Shown in pieces: positions 35,309-44,612 of a stretch of DNA of 64,000 nucleotides. Under the pieces are notes generated by a model. The model saw only the letters and a list, made by a program, of their open reading frames with translations. It had not been told where the DNA came from and did no database searches. Origin of the DNA: Candidatus Harpocratesius repetitus (GTDB taxonomy: Archaea; Asgardarchaeota; Lokiarchaeia; Sigyniarchaeales; Promethearchaeaceae). A program made the translations under genes and the position numbers. The first letter of the stretch is position 1; each line of letters opens with the position of its first letter. The stretch spans positions 1,847,666 to 1,911,665 of the forward strand of contig JAIZWK010000001.1 of assembly GCA_021498095.1 (NCBI GenBank), given 5' to 3'.

Positions 35309-35926
35309 ATGCAACCTTCAATGACTGTAGATTTAATGCACGAATTTATTCAGCAAGCAACTATTGGGATTTCAAATTATTTTGCCCCCTTTATGGAACT
35401 TCCGCCTGATGAATATACTTTTACCTTTTTCCTTAAACGATTTTTAATATCAACAATAAGCAGATGGTGGAATAAAGAAAATATGCCTTGGAAGGTTGAA
35501 AATCATATTGAAGAATTAATAATTAAAAATCGAGCTTTTTCGAGATACAATATAATAATCTATCAAAAAACTGATAATGGTCAACAAGCATGGGTTTTTC
35601 TAAAAATTAATCTCAGTCCTGGAAAAATAAATCTGTTCAAATGGGATCTTAACCGCATTAATCTTCGATTTAATTCCAACCAAGCGAAATATAAGATCGT
35701 AGGAATCTTGGTGGGAAATTTACCTGTGTGCTATCTTTCTTTAAGGTTTAATAAAGAACTTTTCTCAATAAACGGCAGAAATTATCAAGAAATACTTAAG
35801 AATAATAATTTTTCCGAGTTTGAACCAAATGAAGAAGAAAAAATAAAAAATATTGAAATTAAAGAAGAATTATATAAAAATAGCGACGATAATGACAGAA
35901 TTGATCTACTGATAAAAACTGCATGA
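35309..35926 (+). CDS. Hypothetical protein, 205 residues
   Basis: Taken from ATG 35309 (MQPSMTVDLMHEF); a TTG at 35291 would add six residues. An N-terminal helical part with paired Trp (STISRWWNKENMPWKVENHI) is followed by beta-rich sequence (YNIIIYQKTDNGQQAWVFLK) and an acidic C-terminus. No family was recognised. It is the last of three rightward unidentified genes. Confidence 0.5.
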   Translation: MQPSMTVDLMHEFIQQATIGISNYFAPFMELPPDEYTFTFFLKRFLISTISRWWNKENMPWKVENHIEELIIKNRAFSRYNIIIYQKTDNGQQAWVFLKINLSPGKINLFKWDLNRINLRFNSNQAKYKIVGILVGNLPVCYLSLRFNKELFSINGRNYQEILKNNNFSEFEPNEEEKIKNIEIKEELYKNSDDNDRIDLLIKTA

Positions 35927-36084
35927 TAAGTTATTTAAGGAAATTAAAAGAATAGAGATGAATTTCAAAATCGAAAAAATTTCGATGAAATTGATATTTA
36001 TGAAGAAAATTATCAGATTTGCATGGTGTGGATAAATTTCTGCAAAAAAAAAATATTTAGTATTTTTTCATGATGTGATTTAAT

Positions 36085-36348
36085 ATGAATACACAAGATT
36101 TGATTAAAAAGCAAAATTCTGGCAAAAAATCGTTGAATCGAATTGCTTCTTTAGATTTTCAGCGTGGATTAGCTGTTTGAATGATGGTATTTCTTCATGT
36201 ATTTAATCATATCTATGATTATTCATGGGTTAACATGGATACAATGTTTAATGGTTCAGTTCCATATTTACTTGCAGGATCTTTGGTAATATTAGCATTT
36301 TTTGGAAGTTGGGCAGGATATTTTGTGCTTCAAATGCAAATGATGTAG
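36085..36348 (+). pseudogene. Decayed DUF1624-like acyltransferase gene
   Basis: From ATG 36085 the frame reads NRIASLDFQRGLAV, TGA (36178-36180), MMVFLHVFNHIYDYSWVN, continues through a transmembrane segment and stops at TAG 36346-36348. RIxxxDxxRGxAVxxMVxLH is the start signature of the family of the gene at 28061, where the stop position is Ile or, in relatives, often Trp (TGG). Family members exceed 400 residues; nothing of the remaining helices was found. Two in-frame stops and severe truncation mark a pseudogene. Confidence 0.8.
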
Positions 36349-36597
36349 ATTCGGGCTCATCCACCAAAGGTACACTAATTATTTCCAATATTTCCATATT
36401 TTTGGAATATTCATAGAATAAATACTCTTGCATTCAGATAATTCAAAAAACAAGAAATTGAATACTTTTTTCATTTTTTGTAAGTGATACAAAAAACTTA
36501 TTAGGCTTTAGTGACGATCTTATAAAGTAAACGTCAAGATGGGAACCTTCTTTAAATTCCCAATTTGATTACAAATAAAATAATAAAAGTGAAAAAA

Positions 36598-37326
36598 ATG
36601 AAAATTGGTGCTTTAATTGGGTTCATTATTGCTGCCTTAGGTGCTTTTCTTCGTACATTTGCATATTTTCAAGTTACCACAGTTGATTTATGGTTAGATT
36701 TTCGAAATGCTTCATCTGTAATAGAAACACCAGTTCCTTTAGTAATTGTTGGCCATGCCGTTTTTATCTTTGGAATGTTGTTAGTGTTTTCTTCCGGTTT
36801 TGTTAAAAGTACAGCTATGATGGTAATAGGTAATATTTTCTTTATAATCACCTTTTTGATGGAATTGAGTTTTTGGTTCTTTAATTTAATGTATGGGGGA
36901 ACTTTAATTATTTTTAATGGTGTATATACCCTTTCTGCTTTGATTTACATGCTTGGGTGCATCAGTTTCCGAAAACATAATGTAATTACAGTTATCACTG
37001 GAATATTACTCTTTTTGTTAATTGTAGGTGTTCAAGGTGTAATTGGGATTGGACTTATGGCTCAATTTTTTGACGATAATGGATTTGTAAGCATGTATTT
37101 TGTAGCGCAAAGTGTTTTGACCATTTTTTGGGCATTTCATGCGTTATTATTTAGTTTTTCGAAAAAAGAGTTAGGATGGAGTCATGAAGATGAGGAAGAT
37201 TCTCTGTCAGTTGAATCGGGAGCTGCCTTTGCCAGTTATGTTCCATATGAAACCGGACCTCGCACCGAAGGAAAGAGTAAAAAGAAGAAAAAGAAGAAAA
37301 AGGATGATTTTACCTTTGACTTTTAG
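36598..37326 (+). CDS. Hypothetical six-helix membrane protein with Lys-rich tail
   Basis: About 242 residues from ATG 36598 (MKIGALIGFIIAALGAFLR). Six transmembrane segments are spaced over residues 5-195. The cytosolic C-terminus has an acidic stretch (HEDEEDSLSVESG) and then a lysine run and DDFTFDF. No family was recognised. The gene stands alone, convergent with the M20 peptidase. Confidence 0.65.
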   Translation: MKIGALIGFIIAALGAFLRTFAYFQVTTVDLWLDFRNASSVIETPVPLVIVGHAVFIFGMLLVFSSGFVKSTAMMVIGNIFFIITFLMELSFWFFNLMYGGTLIIFNGVYTLSALIYMLGCISFRKHNVITVITGILLFLLIVGVQGVIGIGLMAQFFDDNGFVSMYFVAQSVLTIFWAFHALLFSFSKKELGWSHEDEEDSLSVESGAAFASYVPYETGPRTEGKSKKKKKKKKDDFTFDF

Positions 37327-37457
37327 AGTATGAAGGAAATTATCGTTTCTTTTTAATTTTTTATCTTAATTTTTTTCATATTTCTAAGGTCAGTTCATTT
37401 ATTTGGTTATATAGGTAATATATTCTTGAGATCTTTTTCTTTAGCCAAAAGATCTTT

Positions 37458-38954
37458 TTAATTGATATCTTGTGTTGTATTTAAAAATCTATAAGCTGTA
37501 AGAAGGTATACCTTTGTACATTTTATTAAATCATCAATATAGACAAATTCATCCGCATTATGTGCATTATCTCCGCTGGGGCCGAAGACAACAATATTCT
37601 TTATACCTGTTTTTCGAAAATGACTTGCATCGGTCATACCAGGAGAAAGAAAGAATAAACGCTTTGTTCTATAAATTTTCTCAAATTGGGAAGCTAAAAT
37701 AGTGCAAATTTCGCTGTCTTTAGATTCTATTCCGCCCGTATTCATAATCAATGGCTCTAAAGAAATATCAACTAATCGTTTTCGAACTTGGCGAGAGCGG
37801 TTATGAACACTTTTATTCTCAAATTCTGAGGGAACTTCAACTCGGAAGTGCAATTTATTAGCGTAATGAACAATATCATCAATGATTGTTTGAAGTGAAA
37901 TCCCTGGCAATGATCTAATATCCATCATTAGTGTACAATCATCTGGAATAACATTTGATTTTGTTCCTGCTTGAATTTGGTTAAAACTGACTGTAGTATG
38001 AAAGTATGCATTCAATGGGAGTCCATCTTCATTGTAATTGCGGTCTTTTTCTTTTCTTTTCGGTTTTGGTTTTGAAAATAGAGAACCAAGCAATGTCGAT
38101 ATGCTGTATCGAGCTAATATCCCTTTAATAAGGTCTGAAAAAGTAACTGGTGGTTTAGGATCGTGAAATTTCAATCCCTTTTGGGCATTATTAATAAATC
38201 GGGCCGCTTTATTTAGTGCATTTGATTTTGGCTTTGGTTGAGAACCATGTCCAGAAGCTCCGTGAAAGTGTAATCGAATCCAATTTGCTCCTTTTTCCCC
38301 AATAATTATGGCTGGGCTTTTAATTGGGGGTTGTCCTGTTGGTTCCCCAATAATTCGCGCATCTGCTGCCACTACATCTGGAAATTTACTGGATAAAAAT
38401 GCCGCGCCGTATTTTCCGCTGATTTCTTCATCTGGTGTGAAAATCATCTGCAATTCTCCCGAAAAATCTACTTTAGATTGTTTTAGTAGTGCCATTGCCA
38501 TCATTTGGGCAGCAACACCACTTTTCATGTCGATCGCTCCTCTTCCGTATATTTTACCTTGAATTATTTCTGGTTTTAGTGGATTTTCGATCACTTTCCA
38601 AGTGTTTTGATTAAACGGAACAACATCTAAATGCCCCATAAATCCCAGCCGGCGACCAGGTTTATTTCCTTTAAGGTTAACAATTAAATTTGGCCAAGTA
38701 TGTTGTTTTTCATTTCCTTGATGGGGACATTCTATTATTTCTGTGTTGATATCCCATTTTTTAAAAAAAGCAGTGCAATATTTCACAATAGGATGAAGAT
38801 CGCTGAAATGCTTTTCATTATATGTTCTAGTATCGAATTTAATCAAATCTTTAACTAAATCAATGAGTTCATTTTTATGGTTATCCACCATTACCAGCAG
38901 TTCTTGTTCTTTGGCAGATAGTGGCTCAAATGGTGTGATTTGTTTTTCATTCAT
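37458..38954 (-). CDS. M20-family metallopeptidase (ArgE/DapE/CPG2-like)
   Basis: 498 residues. Metal-binding motifs are in order: GHLDVVPF, GRGAIDMKSGVAA, TPDEEISGKYGA, IIGEPTG, and near the end SGDNAHNADEFVYIDD. A dimerisation (lid) domain lies between, with GASGHGSQPK. These di-zinc enzymes hydrolyse amide bonds of peptides or N-acyl amino acids such as succinyl-diaminopimelate or acetylornithine. An insert at ~290-325 with Lys/Arg-rich residues is longer than usual. Substrate unknown. Confidence 0.92.
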   Translation of the reverse strand: MNEKQITPFEPLSAKEQELLVMVDNHKNELIDLVKDLIKFDTRTYNEKHFSDLHPIVKYCTAFFKKWDINTEIIECPHQGNEKQHTWPNLIVNLKGNKPGRRLGFMGHLDVVPFNQNTWKVIENPLKPEIIQGKIYGRGAIDMKSGVAAQMMAMALLKQSKVDFSGELQMIFTPDEEISGKYGAAFLSSKFPDVVAADARIIGEPTGQPPIKSPAIIIGEKGANWIRLHFHGASGHGSQPKPKSNALNKAARFINNAQKGLKFHDPKPPVTFSDLIKGILARYSISTLLGSLFSKPKPKRKEKDRNYNEDGLPLNAYFHTTVSFNQIQAGTKSNVIPDDCTLMMDIRSLPGISLQTIIDDIVHYANKLHFRVEVPSEFENKSVHNRSRQVRKRLVDISLEPLIMNTGGIESKDSEICTILASQFEKIYRTKRLFFLSPGMTDASHFRKTGIKNIVVFGPSGDNAHNADEFVYIDDLIKCTKVYLLTAYRFLNTTQDIN

Positions 38955-39020
38955 TATACTTGAACTTATTCGATTGGCACCAAAAAATCTATGTTATGTG
39001 ATTAAGTGAAAAAAAGAATA

Positions 39021-39221
39021 TTATTGTAAACGATTAAAATTTAGCAAGTCGTCGATGATATTTACATGGCTTACCAGCATTCGTTGGCAACAAAATCGAG
39101 TGATCCCGAGCTTTTCCCAGATTTCTTCAATGGGTATCCCTTCTTTACGCATTTGTTCATATGGTTCAAATAAATGAGCAATGGGTTTTCCGCATGAGAA
39201 ACAACGCATAGGTATAATCAT
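39021..39221 (-). CDS. rpo10: RNA polymerase subunit Rpo10 (RpoN, Rpb10 homolog)
   Basis: About 66 residues from ATG 39221 (MIIPMRCFSCGKPI), the usual N-terminus; an ATG at 39230 adds three residues. The atypical zinc-binding site CFSCG with RFCCQRMLVSHV is diagnostic. Rpo10 is a small structural subunit in the Rpo3/Rpo11/Rpo10/Rpo12 platform. The usual L13-S9 neighbours are not next to it here. Confidence 0.96.
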   Translation of the reverse strand: MIIPMRCFSCGKPIAHLFEPYEQMRKEGIPIEEIWEKLGITRFCCQRMLVSHVNIIDDLLNFNRLQ

Positions 39222-39327
39222 TATTATCACAAGTTGAATTAGTTCATGATTAACAAGGTAGCATAGGGTATAAAATTTGTGGAAGATTGGGTAAAATTCA
39301 AGAAAAAAATTGTGGAATTTCTGGAGG

Positions 39328-39342
39328 TGATTATTTTTTAGC
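39328..39342. repeat. 15-bp direct repeat, left copy
   Basis: TGATTATTTTTTAGC occurs here and again at 39443-39457, 115 bp apart. The two copies bracket a 36-codon minus-strand frame (39331-39441): one overlaps its stop codon and one lies just upstream of its ATG. Confidence 0.5.
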
Positions 39343-39442
39343 GAATTTTGAACTATGAGGAACAGAGGCTCCTAAAAAGATGATTTTTGTACTAAGACGA
39401 TAAAAAGTGCCATCTTTTTTTAGTGATTGTAAAAAAGACATT

Positions 39443-39457
39443 TGATTATTTTTTAGC
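39443..39457. repeat. 15-bp direct repeat, right copy
   Basis: Exact copy of 39328-39342. It may be the footprint of a small duplication or insertion, or chance in AT-rich DNA. Confidence 0.5.
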
Positions 39458-39835
39458 CTATATTTAATGCGGCAGTTTATAAACAAAACCTAAACGTTAT
39501 AATAAATATATTTTAATTCAAACGTTCAATTTATAAAATATGGTAAAATCTATCAGGTTTTATTTTATAAAAAGTATTTATGAAAAAACAAACTATACGA
39601 GGTGACAAAGATACTATGAAAATTAACAGCGATTTCGCTAACCAGGATAGGATAAAGATGCAGAATCAGAAATTTTTCCAATTTTAAAATTGATTTTTCT
39701 TTTTCTTAGATTTCTTTTTCATGAAATAGTAAAAAAATATATCAAAATCACTTTTGTTAATATATTAGCAAACGAACATGATTTCAAATAAAAACAGTGC
39801 TTTTTTTAACTCGCAGAGCAAATTTAAAAATAACC

Positions 39836-41419
39836 ATGAAAATTTATCACGGTAATATTATTACATGCGACGCAAAAAACCACGTATATTCTTATTTAAT
39901 TACTGAAAGCGGTCGCATTCGCTATGTGGGAGATGAAATTCCTGATACATATAAAAATCAAGGCGAGCAAATCGAATTGGGCGATCGAGCACTTCTTCCC
40001 GCTTTTGGCGATGGTCATATCCATTATTCGAATTGGGCAACGATCGCATCTGCCTACTTTGATGTGCGTGATGCAAAAAATTTCGAAGACATTGGTACAA
40101 TCATCCGAAATTTTCTACCCAATGCTAAAAAGTTTAAGATCATTGCTGGTTTTGGGATTTCCAAGCACAGTGTGGAGGAAAAGCGGCTTATTACCCGTAA
40201 AGAACTGGATGAAATTTATTCCGAAAAACCTCTAATTATTATTGGGTACGACGGCCATTCACTGGTTGCAAACTCGGCCATGATGGAGAAATTTCCCGAA
40301 AAAGTTAGGCAAGCACGAGGATATATGTCTGATCTTGGACATTTATTTAACGAAGCATATTATGAAGGCTTAGATTTTGCCACTTCATATATCTCTCCGA
40401 TTACATTGGTGAATTGTATTATAAAAGGATACGATAAAATCGCGAAATATGGAATTGGGTTGATTCATTCGGTTGAAAGTATTGGATTTCCTAATGATTT
40501 GGATGTAACCTTAGCATTGCTTATAGGTCGCGCACAAGCTCATAAAAATTCAATACAAACTCGTTTATTCTTTCAAACAATGGATATTTCAAAGGTAAAA
40601 AAGCGAAAATTACCCCGAATTGGTGGATGTTTTGCTACTGCTTTAGATGGTTGTTTTGGTGCATGCGATGCTGCTTTAACTAAACCTTATACTAATGATC
40701 CTGATAACAAAGGAATTCTCTTCTACTCTGATGAAGAAGTAATGCGCTTTACTAAAGAAGCAAATCGAGCAGGATTGCAAATTGCTATGCATGTTATTGG
40801 AGATGCTGCAATAAAACAAGCGATACGCGCTTTGGAAGCGGCACTAAAGGATTACCCCAGAGAGGATCATCGCCATACACTAATTCATGCTTGCTTGATT
40901 TCTCCTGAAGATATTCAAAAGTGCAAAGAATTGGGAATTGGGATTACTTTACAACCTGGATTTTTAGTTTCACCCCTTGAACCAGAAAGTTATTTGAATC
41001 AAATTTTAGGTGATCGCGTTAAATCGAGTTCTCCGTTGCGAATGATTAAAGATGCCGGCGTTCATTTAAGTGGGGGATCAGATGGACCTGTAACACATCC
41101 CGATCCTATTGAAGGAATATATGGTGCATGTAACCACCCTTATGATTCTTCACAATCACTAACAATCCAAGAGGCGTTAAAGATGTATACATCTGAAATT
41201 GCATACACCAGTTTTGAAGAAAAAGAGCGGGGTTCTTTGGAAGTTGGAAAAATTGCAGATATAGTAATTCTAAATAAAAATCCCCTGAAATTAGAACCTA
41301 AACAATTAAGAGAATTACAAGTAGAACAATTAATCTTGGCTGGGAACCCCTATCGAGAAGGTATGGGTATAGGTTCAATGTTGTGGCATGCGATTCGTGG
41401 AAGAAAACTTCCAATGTAA
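39836..41419 (+). CDS. Amidohydrolase (YtcJ-like, Amidohydro_3)
   Basis: About 527 residues from ATG 39836 (MKIYHGNIITCDAKNH); the GTG at 39797 gives an unlikely basic extension. The metal-binding GDGHIHYS comes early, HVIGDAAIKQ in the middle, then HALIHA-type HTLIHACLIS, and finally GGSDGPVTHPDP. The composite C-terminal strand ADIVILNKNPL is typical. The family hydrolyses C-N bonds of amide or cyclic compounds. No pathway partner is nearby; substrate unknown. Confidence 0.88.
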   Translation: MKIYHGNIITCDAKNHVYSYLITESGRIRYVGDEIPDTYKNQGEQIELGDRALLPAFGDGHIHYSNWATIASAYFDVRDAKNFEDIGTIIRNFLPNAKKFKIIAGFGISKHSVEEKRLITRKELDEIYSEKPLIIIGYDGHSLVANSAMMEKFPEKVRQARGYMSDLGHLFNEAYYEGLDFATSYISPITLVNCIIKGYDKIAKYGIGLIHSVESIGFPNDLDVTLALLIGRAQAHKNSIQTRLFFQTMDISKVKKRKLPRIGGCFATALDGCFGACDAALTKPYTNDPDNKGILFYSDEEVMRFTKEANRAGLQIAMHVIGDAAIKQAIRALEAALKDYPREDHRHTLIHACLISPEDIQKCKELGIGITLQPGFLVSPLEPESYLNQILGDRVKSSSPLRMIKDAGVHLSGGSDGPVTHPDPIEGIYGACNHPYDSSQSLTIQEALKMYTSEIAYTSFEEKERGSLEVGKIADIVILNKNPLKLEPKQLRELQVEQLILAGNPYREGMGIGSMLWHAIRGRKLPM

Positions 41420-41428
41420 TCAATCTTA

Positions 41429-41656
41429 TTATAATAATTCAATAATAATTCTCATCCTTTTTTTGGATTTATTCATAATTACAATATACCAAAGATAATA
41501 ATCAACGTAATGATATATCAACCATCCGAGAATTCCCCATATTATCGGGATCCAATATTTTTTATGAATCATATATCCAATCCAAAGAATTAAGAAAAGT
41601 AGATCAAAATAAAGAAAATCAACATTAAGAGTTCGAGTTACGAGAGAATCTACCAT
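41429..41656 (-). CDS. Small membrane protein, possibly a truncated remnant
   Basis: 75 residues with two or three hydrophobic segments: DFLYFDLLFLILWIGYMI, then YWIPIIWGILGWLIYHYVDY. The sequence pattern recalls the N-terminal part of longer archaeal membrane proteins, and the frame ends in an abrupt basic stretch (NKSKKRMRIIIELL), so it may be truncated. No family assignment made. It is convergent with the amidohydrolase with a gap of 9 bp. Confidence 0.4.
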   Translation of the reverse strand: MVDSLVTRTLNVDFLYFDLLFLILWIGYMIHKKYWIPIIWGILGWLIYHYVDYYLWYIVIMNKSKKRMRIIIELL

Positions 41657-41811
41657 TATTATAGAATGATTAGATTTTTTTCCTAAAAAGGGTTACACTT
41701 TCGTAAAAAGTATTTTATAGCAATATTTGATTAAAAGAAATGATTGAAAGGAATGAATAAAAGAAATAATAAAAAAAGAAAAGAGAAGCAAGATAATAAG
41801 TGTTAATAAGT

Positions 41812-42051
41812 TTATTTTCGAATTCGTTTGGCTTCTCGTTCAGATTCTCGAAGAATCACAATATCATTTAATCGGACCGGCCCTTTGATGTTTCGAGTAA
41901 TGATCCGATTTTTATCTCGACCGTCGAGCACTCGCACTTTGCACTGTAAAATTTCTCCTGTTAATCCAGTACGGCCGATAATTTGGATGATTTGAGCATT
42001 GCATTGGCCCCGATTTTGAAAGGAGGTATCTTCATTTGATTTCTTTGCCAT
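41812..42051 (-). CDS. rps28e: Ribosomal protein S28e
   Basis: 79 residues, an OB-fold small-subunit protein. The core [20 protein letters not shown] and the C-terminal [16 protein letters not shown] are diagnostic. A GGAGG Shine-Dalgarno sits between the L7Ae stop and this ATG, with a gap of 12 bp. It forms the conserved L7Ae-S28e pair; L24e, the usual next gene, is not adjacent. Confidence 0.97.
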   Translation of the reverse strand: MAKKSNEDTSFQNRGQCNAQIIQIIGRTGLTGEILQCKVRVLDGRDKNRIITRNIKGPVRLNDIVILRESEREAKRIRK

Positions 42052-42063
42052 GATTTATCCCTC

Positions 42064-42432
42064 CTACTTTCGCAATGCAGCTACTTTTTTGATTATATCC
42101 TTTAGATCGCTCTCAGTTTCTTTTGGTGCATTTGTAATTGCTAAAGCAGAACAAGGAATACTAATATTTGCAGCTTTCCCCAATTCAGCCCGAGTATTTA
42201 CGAAAACATATGGTACCTTCTTTTCTTTTGAAATTGCAGGGAGATGCATAACAATTTCAGCAGGAGAAATATCGCCCGCGATAACTACTAATTTTGCAAT
42301 ACCTCGTTCAATAGCTTTTGTGGTTTCGTTCATGCCTTTTTTGATTTTGCCTTGTTTATTAACCGTAGTTTTCACAAGGTCTAAGACTTTAGTTTTAAGA
42401 GCATCCGGAATTTCTATATCGATGTAGGACAT
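42064..42432 (-). CDS. rpl7ae: Ribosomal protein L7Ae
   Basis: About 122 residues from ATG 42432 (MSYIDIEIPDAL), with GAGGT nine bases upstream. The kink-turn-binding signature GMNETTKAIERGIAKLVVIA and the region PAISKEKKVPYVFV are clear. In archaea it is both a large-subunit protein and the core of C/D and H/ACA guide RNPs and RNase P. It is followed by S28e. Confidence 0.97.
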   Translation of the reverse strand: MSYIDIEIPDALKTKVLDLVKTTVNKQGKIKKGMNETTKAIERGIAKLVVIAGDISPAEIVMHLPAISKEKKVPYVFVNTRAELGKAANISIPCSALAITNAPKETESDLKDIIKKVAALRK

Positions 42433-42606
42433 TTGTGTGTCAACCTCATTCAAAGTTGCCTAAAAGGGCTTCTTATCATTATTTCATCGGTTAAACGCAT
42501 TTAACCAATAAAAGAGCAAAAGCAACGTAAAAATAAAATTTTTCGGTTTGGTTATACTTATTTTAACACTGATAAAATAAATAAGAGAAAGAATAAATCC
42601 TTTTTC

Positions 42607-43533
42607 TTATTTTTCTTCTTCTTCATCTTCTGGGAAAATTCTCTTCGCACATTCTGGACAAAGAGAGTGGGTGAACTTAATATTTGAAATCGAAGAAATA
42701 TATGATTCAATTTGATTCCAATATCCATCATCAGTGCGAACTTTTTTACAGCTTGCGCATATGGGGATCATACTTTTAAGTTTATCAACTTCAAATTCTT
42801 TCTGTTTTTTCTCTGTTATATCGACATTACTTGCTCGAATCCCCATGAATTCTCCCGTTTCTGAAATTATTTTAGTAGCAGTATGTGCAATCCAAACAAT
42901 TTTGCCTGATTTACTTTTAATTCTAAATTCAATTGTTTTTTTATTAAGAGAAAAAAAATTATGAAATAATGGAAGATCTTCAGGGAAAATAATTCGATCT
43001 AAAATATTTGGATCTGCATACCCTTCTTCTGGAGTATATCCTGTGATTGTTTCAAACGAAGGTGATATATACAGAAATCCTTTGATTGGGTGGTACCAAT
43101 ATTCCCAATTAACTGTATATTCGATAAAAAGGCGAAATTTTTCTTCTGATTTAGCAATTTTTTCAAAATTTTCTGCGTTTTGTAAACTGAGTGCTAATAC
43201 TTTAGTAACTAGAAGTGCAGGGGTAAGATATCGCTTGCGATATTCTGGAAACTTGAAATCTTTCATATAAATAAATCCGAAATGATGTTCATTCCTTTTT
43301 ATTGGGATAATTAATGCTGTTTCGTTCAATATCCACACAAATGGTGTATTTTCAAGTTCACGACAGTGAGATTTTAAGTCTTCTGGAAGTTTCTTATAAA
43401 ATTCAATAATTTTTGGTGCAAAAAGCATTTGAAAAACTTCCTTGCTTTTTTTCAAAATGTTATCTTTTTTTGCAAATTGAGTGATTTTTGTAATCATATC
43501 TAATACAAATGCAAAGTCTGCAATCTGGTTCAA
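42607..43533 (-). CDS. PAS-domain sensor protein with C-terminal cysteine domain
   Basis: 308 residues. Residues 1-130 are a non-assigned sensor-like region. A PAS domain (~125-245) has LYISPSFETITGYTPEEGYA and a PAC motif ending in NVDITEKK. The C-terminal ~55 residues have IPICASCKKVRTDDGYWNQI and HSLCPECAKRIFPE, a four-cysteine cap common at the end of PAS proteins. No kinase or output domain is present. It lies directly downstream of the corrinoid methyltransferase genes (54 bp) in the same direction, so it may sense their substrate or state. Confidence 0.82.
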   Translation of the reverse strand: MNQIADFAFVLDMITKITQFAKKDNILKKSKEVFQMLFAPKIIEFYKKLPEDLKSHCRELENTPFVWILNETALIIPIKRNEHHFGFIYMKDFKFPEYRKRYLTPALLVTKVLALSLQNAENFEKIAKSEEKFRLFIEYTVNWEYWYHPIKGFLYISPSFETITGYTPEEGYADPNILDRIIFPEDLPLFHNFFSLNKKTIEFRIKSKSGKIVWIAHTATKIISETGEFMGIRASNVDITEKKQKEFEVDKLKSMIPICASCKKVRTDDGYWNQIESYISSISNIKFTHSLCPECAKRIFPEDEEEEK

Positions 43534-43586
43534 TTCTTGTTCATCTCTGTTTGAAAATGGATTTAAAAAATAAATTTTTTACAATT

Positions 43587-44612
43587 TTAATTTAGTGGAT
43601 ATTTTGCTGAATGATGGAAAAAATGGGAAATTGTGCTTAAGATTTCATCTGAAACAAAATAAGGAATTTCTCCATGATGATCTGAGACAATGAATCCTTT
43701 TCCAGGAGAAATTAAACTCATTAATGCCTTTAATTCTTTAATTACTTGTGCAGGGGTGGCATGCACCAGATGGATTCCACTAAGATTACCAACTAAAGCT
43801 ACTTTTTTATCAACTATTTTTAAACTTTCTTTAATTTTATCCTGTTTTGAAATACCTACTCCTGAAATGGGTAATTGTAATAACTCTGGAAGAACTTCTT
43901 GACAACGACTTGAAGCGAAATGGTAAACAATTGGTGCTTTGATTTTTGGAAGTATTTCTTTTGCTATTTGATAGCCTGTTTCAATAAATTTTGATTTAGG
44001 GATAATAAAAGGACTTGACATTGGATCAAAATAGATGATCATAGTAGCTCCCGCTTCAATCTGTCGATTTGCCCAATCTATTGCATATTTTATATTTTTC
44101 TTCATTAAATCTTCAAATGTTGATAAATCTTGATATAATAATTCTATGTATTTATTAAATCCCATCCGCATTATTGGAAAGGAAAATGGAGAAAGAATTC
44201 CTCCTACAACTGGAACTGAATCTCCGAAATATTCGTGAAGCCCTTTAATTGTTTTTAATGTTTCAATAAATTCAGGAATTTCATCAATTTGCGGTGGTTC
44301 TATTGAGATTATTGAATTTGGATTTGATAAGATAGGGCGCATTGAATTTGGAGGACCATCTGAAAAAAATTTTATTTTTCCTCCCCATGCTTTAAATTCT
44401 GCAGCAAAATATGATATCCCAATTACTGCATCATCTCTATATTGTTTCCAGAGTCTTTTTTGGCCTTCAATCATATACTCTGATTTTGAATAATATTCTT
44501 TAATTGATAAATTAAGAATCTTCGCACCATGATGTGTTAAATTAAGAATGAAAGGGATTCTATCGAGATCATGACATTGTACTGCTGCAAATATACGTTC
44601 CATTGAATTCAC
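43587..44612 (-). CDS. Uroporphyrinogen decarboxylase-like methyltransferase (MtaA/MtbA/CmuA type)
   Basis: About 341 residues from GTG 44612; GGAGGG at 44619-44624 supports this start, which overlaps the upstream stop by one base (TAGTG). The fold pattern is that of UroD-like methyltransferases: MERIFAAVQCHDLDRIP, a WGGKI segment, GATMIIYFDPMSSP, and YHFASSRCQEVLPELLQL with His and Cys near the expected zinc site. Such enzymes transfer methyl groups between a corrinoid protein and coenzyme M or another acceptor. The corrinoid protein is encoded just upstream. The acceptor in an organism of this kind is unknown. Confidence 0.85.
   Translation of the reverse strand: MNSMERIFAAVQCHDLDRIPFILNLTHHGAKILNLSIKEYYSKSEYMIEGQKRLWKQYRDDAVIGISYFAAEFKAWGGKIKFFSDGPPNSMRPILSNPNSIISIEPPQIDEIPEFIETLKTIKGLHEYFGDSVPVVGGILSPFSFPIMRMGFNKYIELLYQDLSTFEDLMKKNIKYAIDWANRQIEAGATMIIYFDPMSSPFIIPKSKFIETGYQIAKEILPKIKAPIVYHFASSRCQEVLPELLQLPISGVGISKQDKIKESLKIVDKKVALVGNLSGIHLVHATPAQVIKELKALMSLISPGKGFIVSDHHGEIPYFVSDEILSTISHFFHHSAKYPLN

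Larger units (their letters stand above)
39231..39835. other. Intergenic region of about 605 bp between rpo10 and the amidohydrolase
   Basis: AT-rich. It holds two copies of a 15-bp repeat and a 36-codon minus-strand frame (39331-39441), and a short plus-strand frame (39580-39687, 35 codons, AGGTGA at 39599 inside it). None of these has recognisable protein character. The rest holds nothing identified apart from the promoter space of both flanking genes. Confidence 0.45.

Noticed and set aside
36178..36180. TGA as a recoded selenocysteine or other codon
   Set aside because: The position is hydrophobic in relatives, a second stop (TAG) follows, and most of the gene is missing, so decay explains it better. 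No SECIS-like hairpin was seen.
39580..39687. Short plus-strand frame of 35 codons before the amidohydrolase
   Set aside because: No family likeness and low coding signal; noted only within the intergenic entry.
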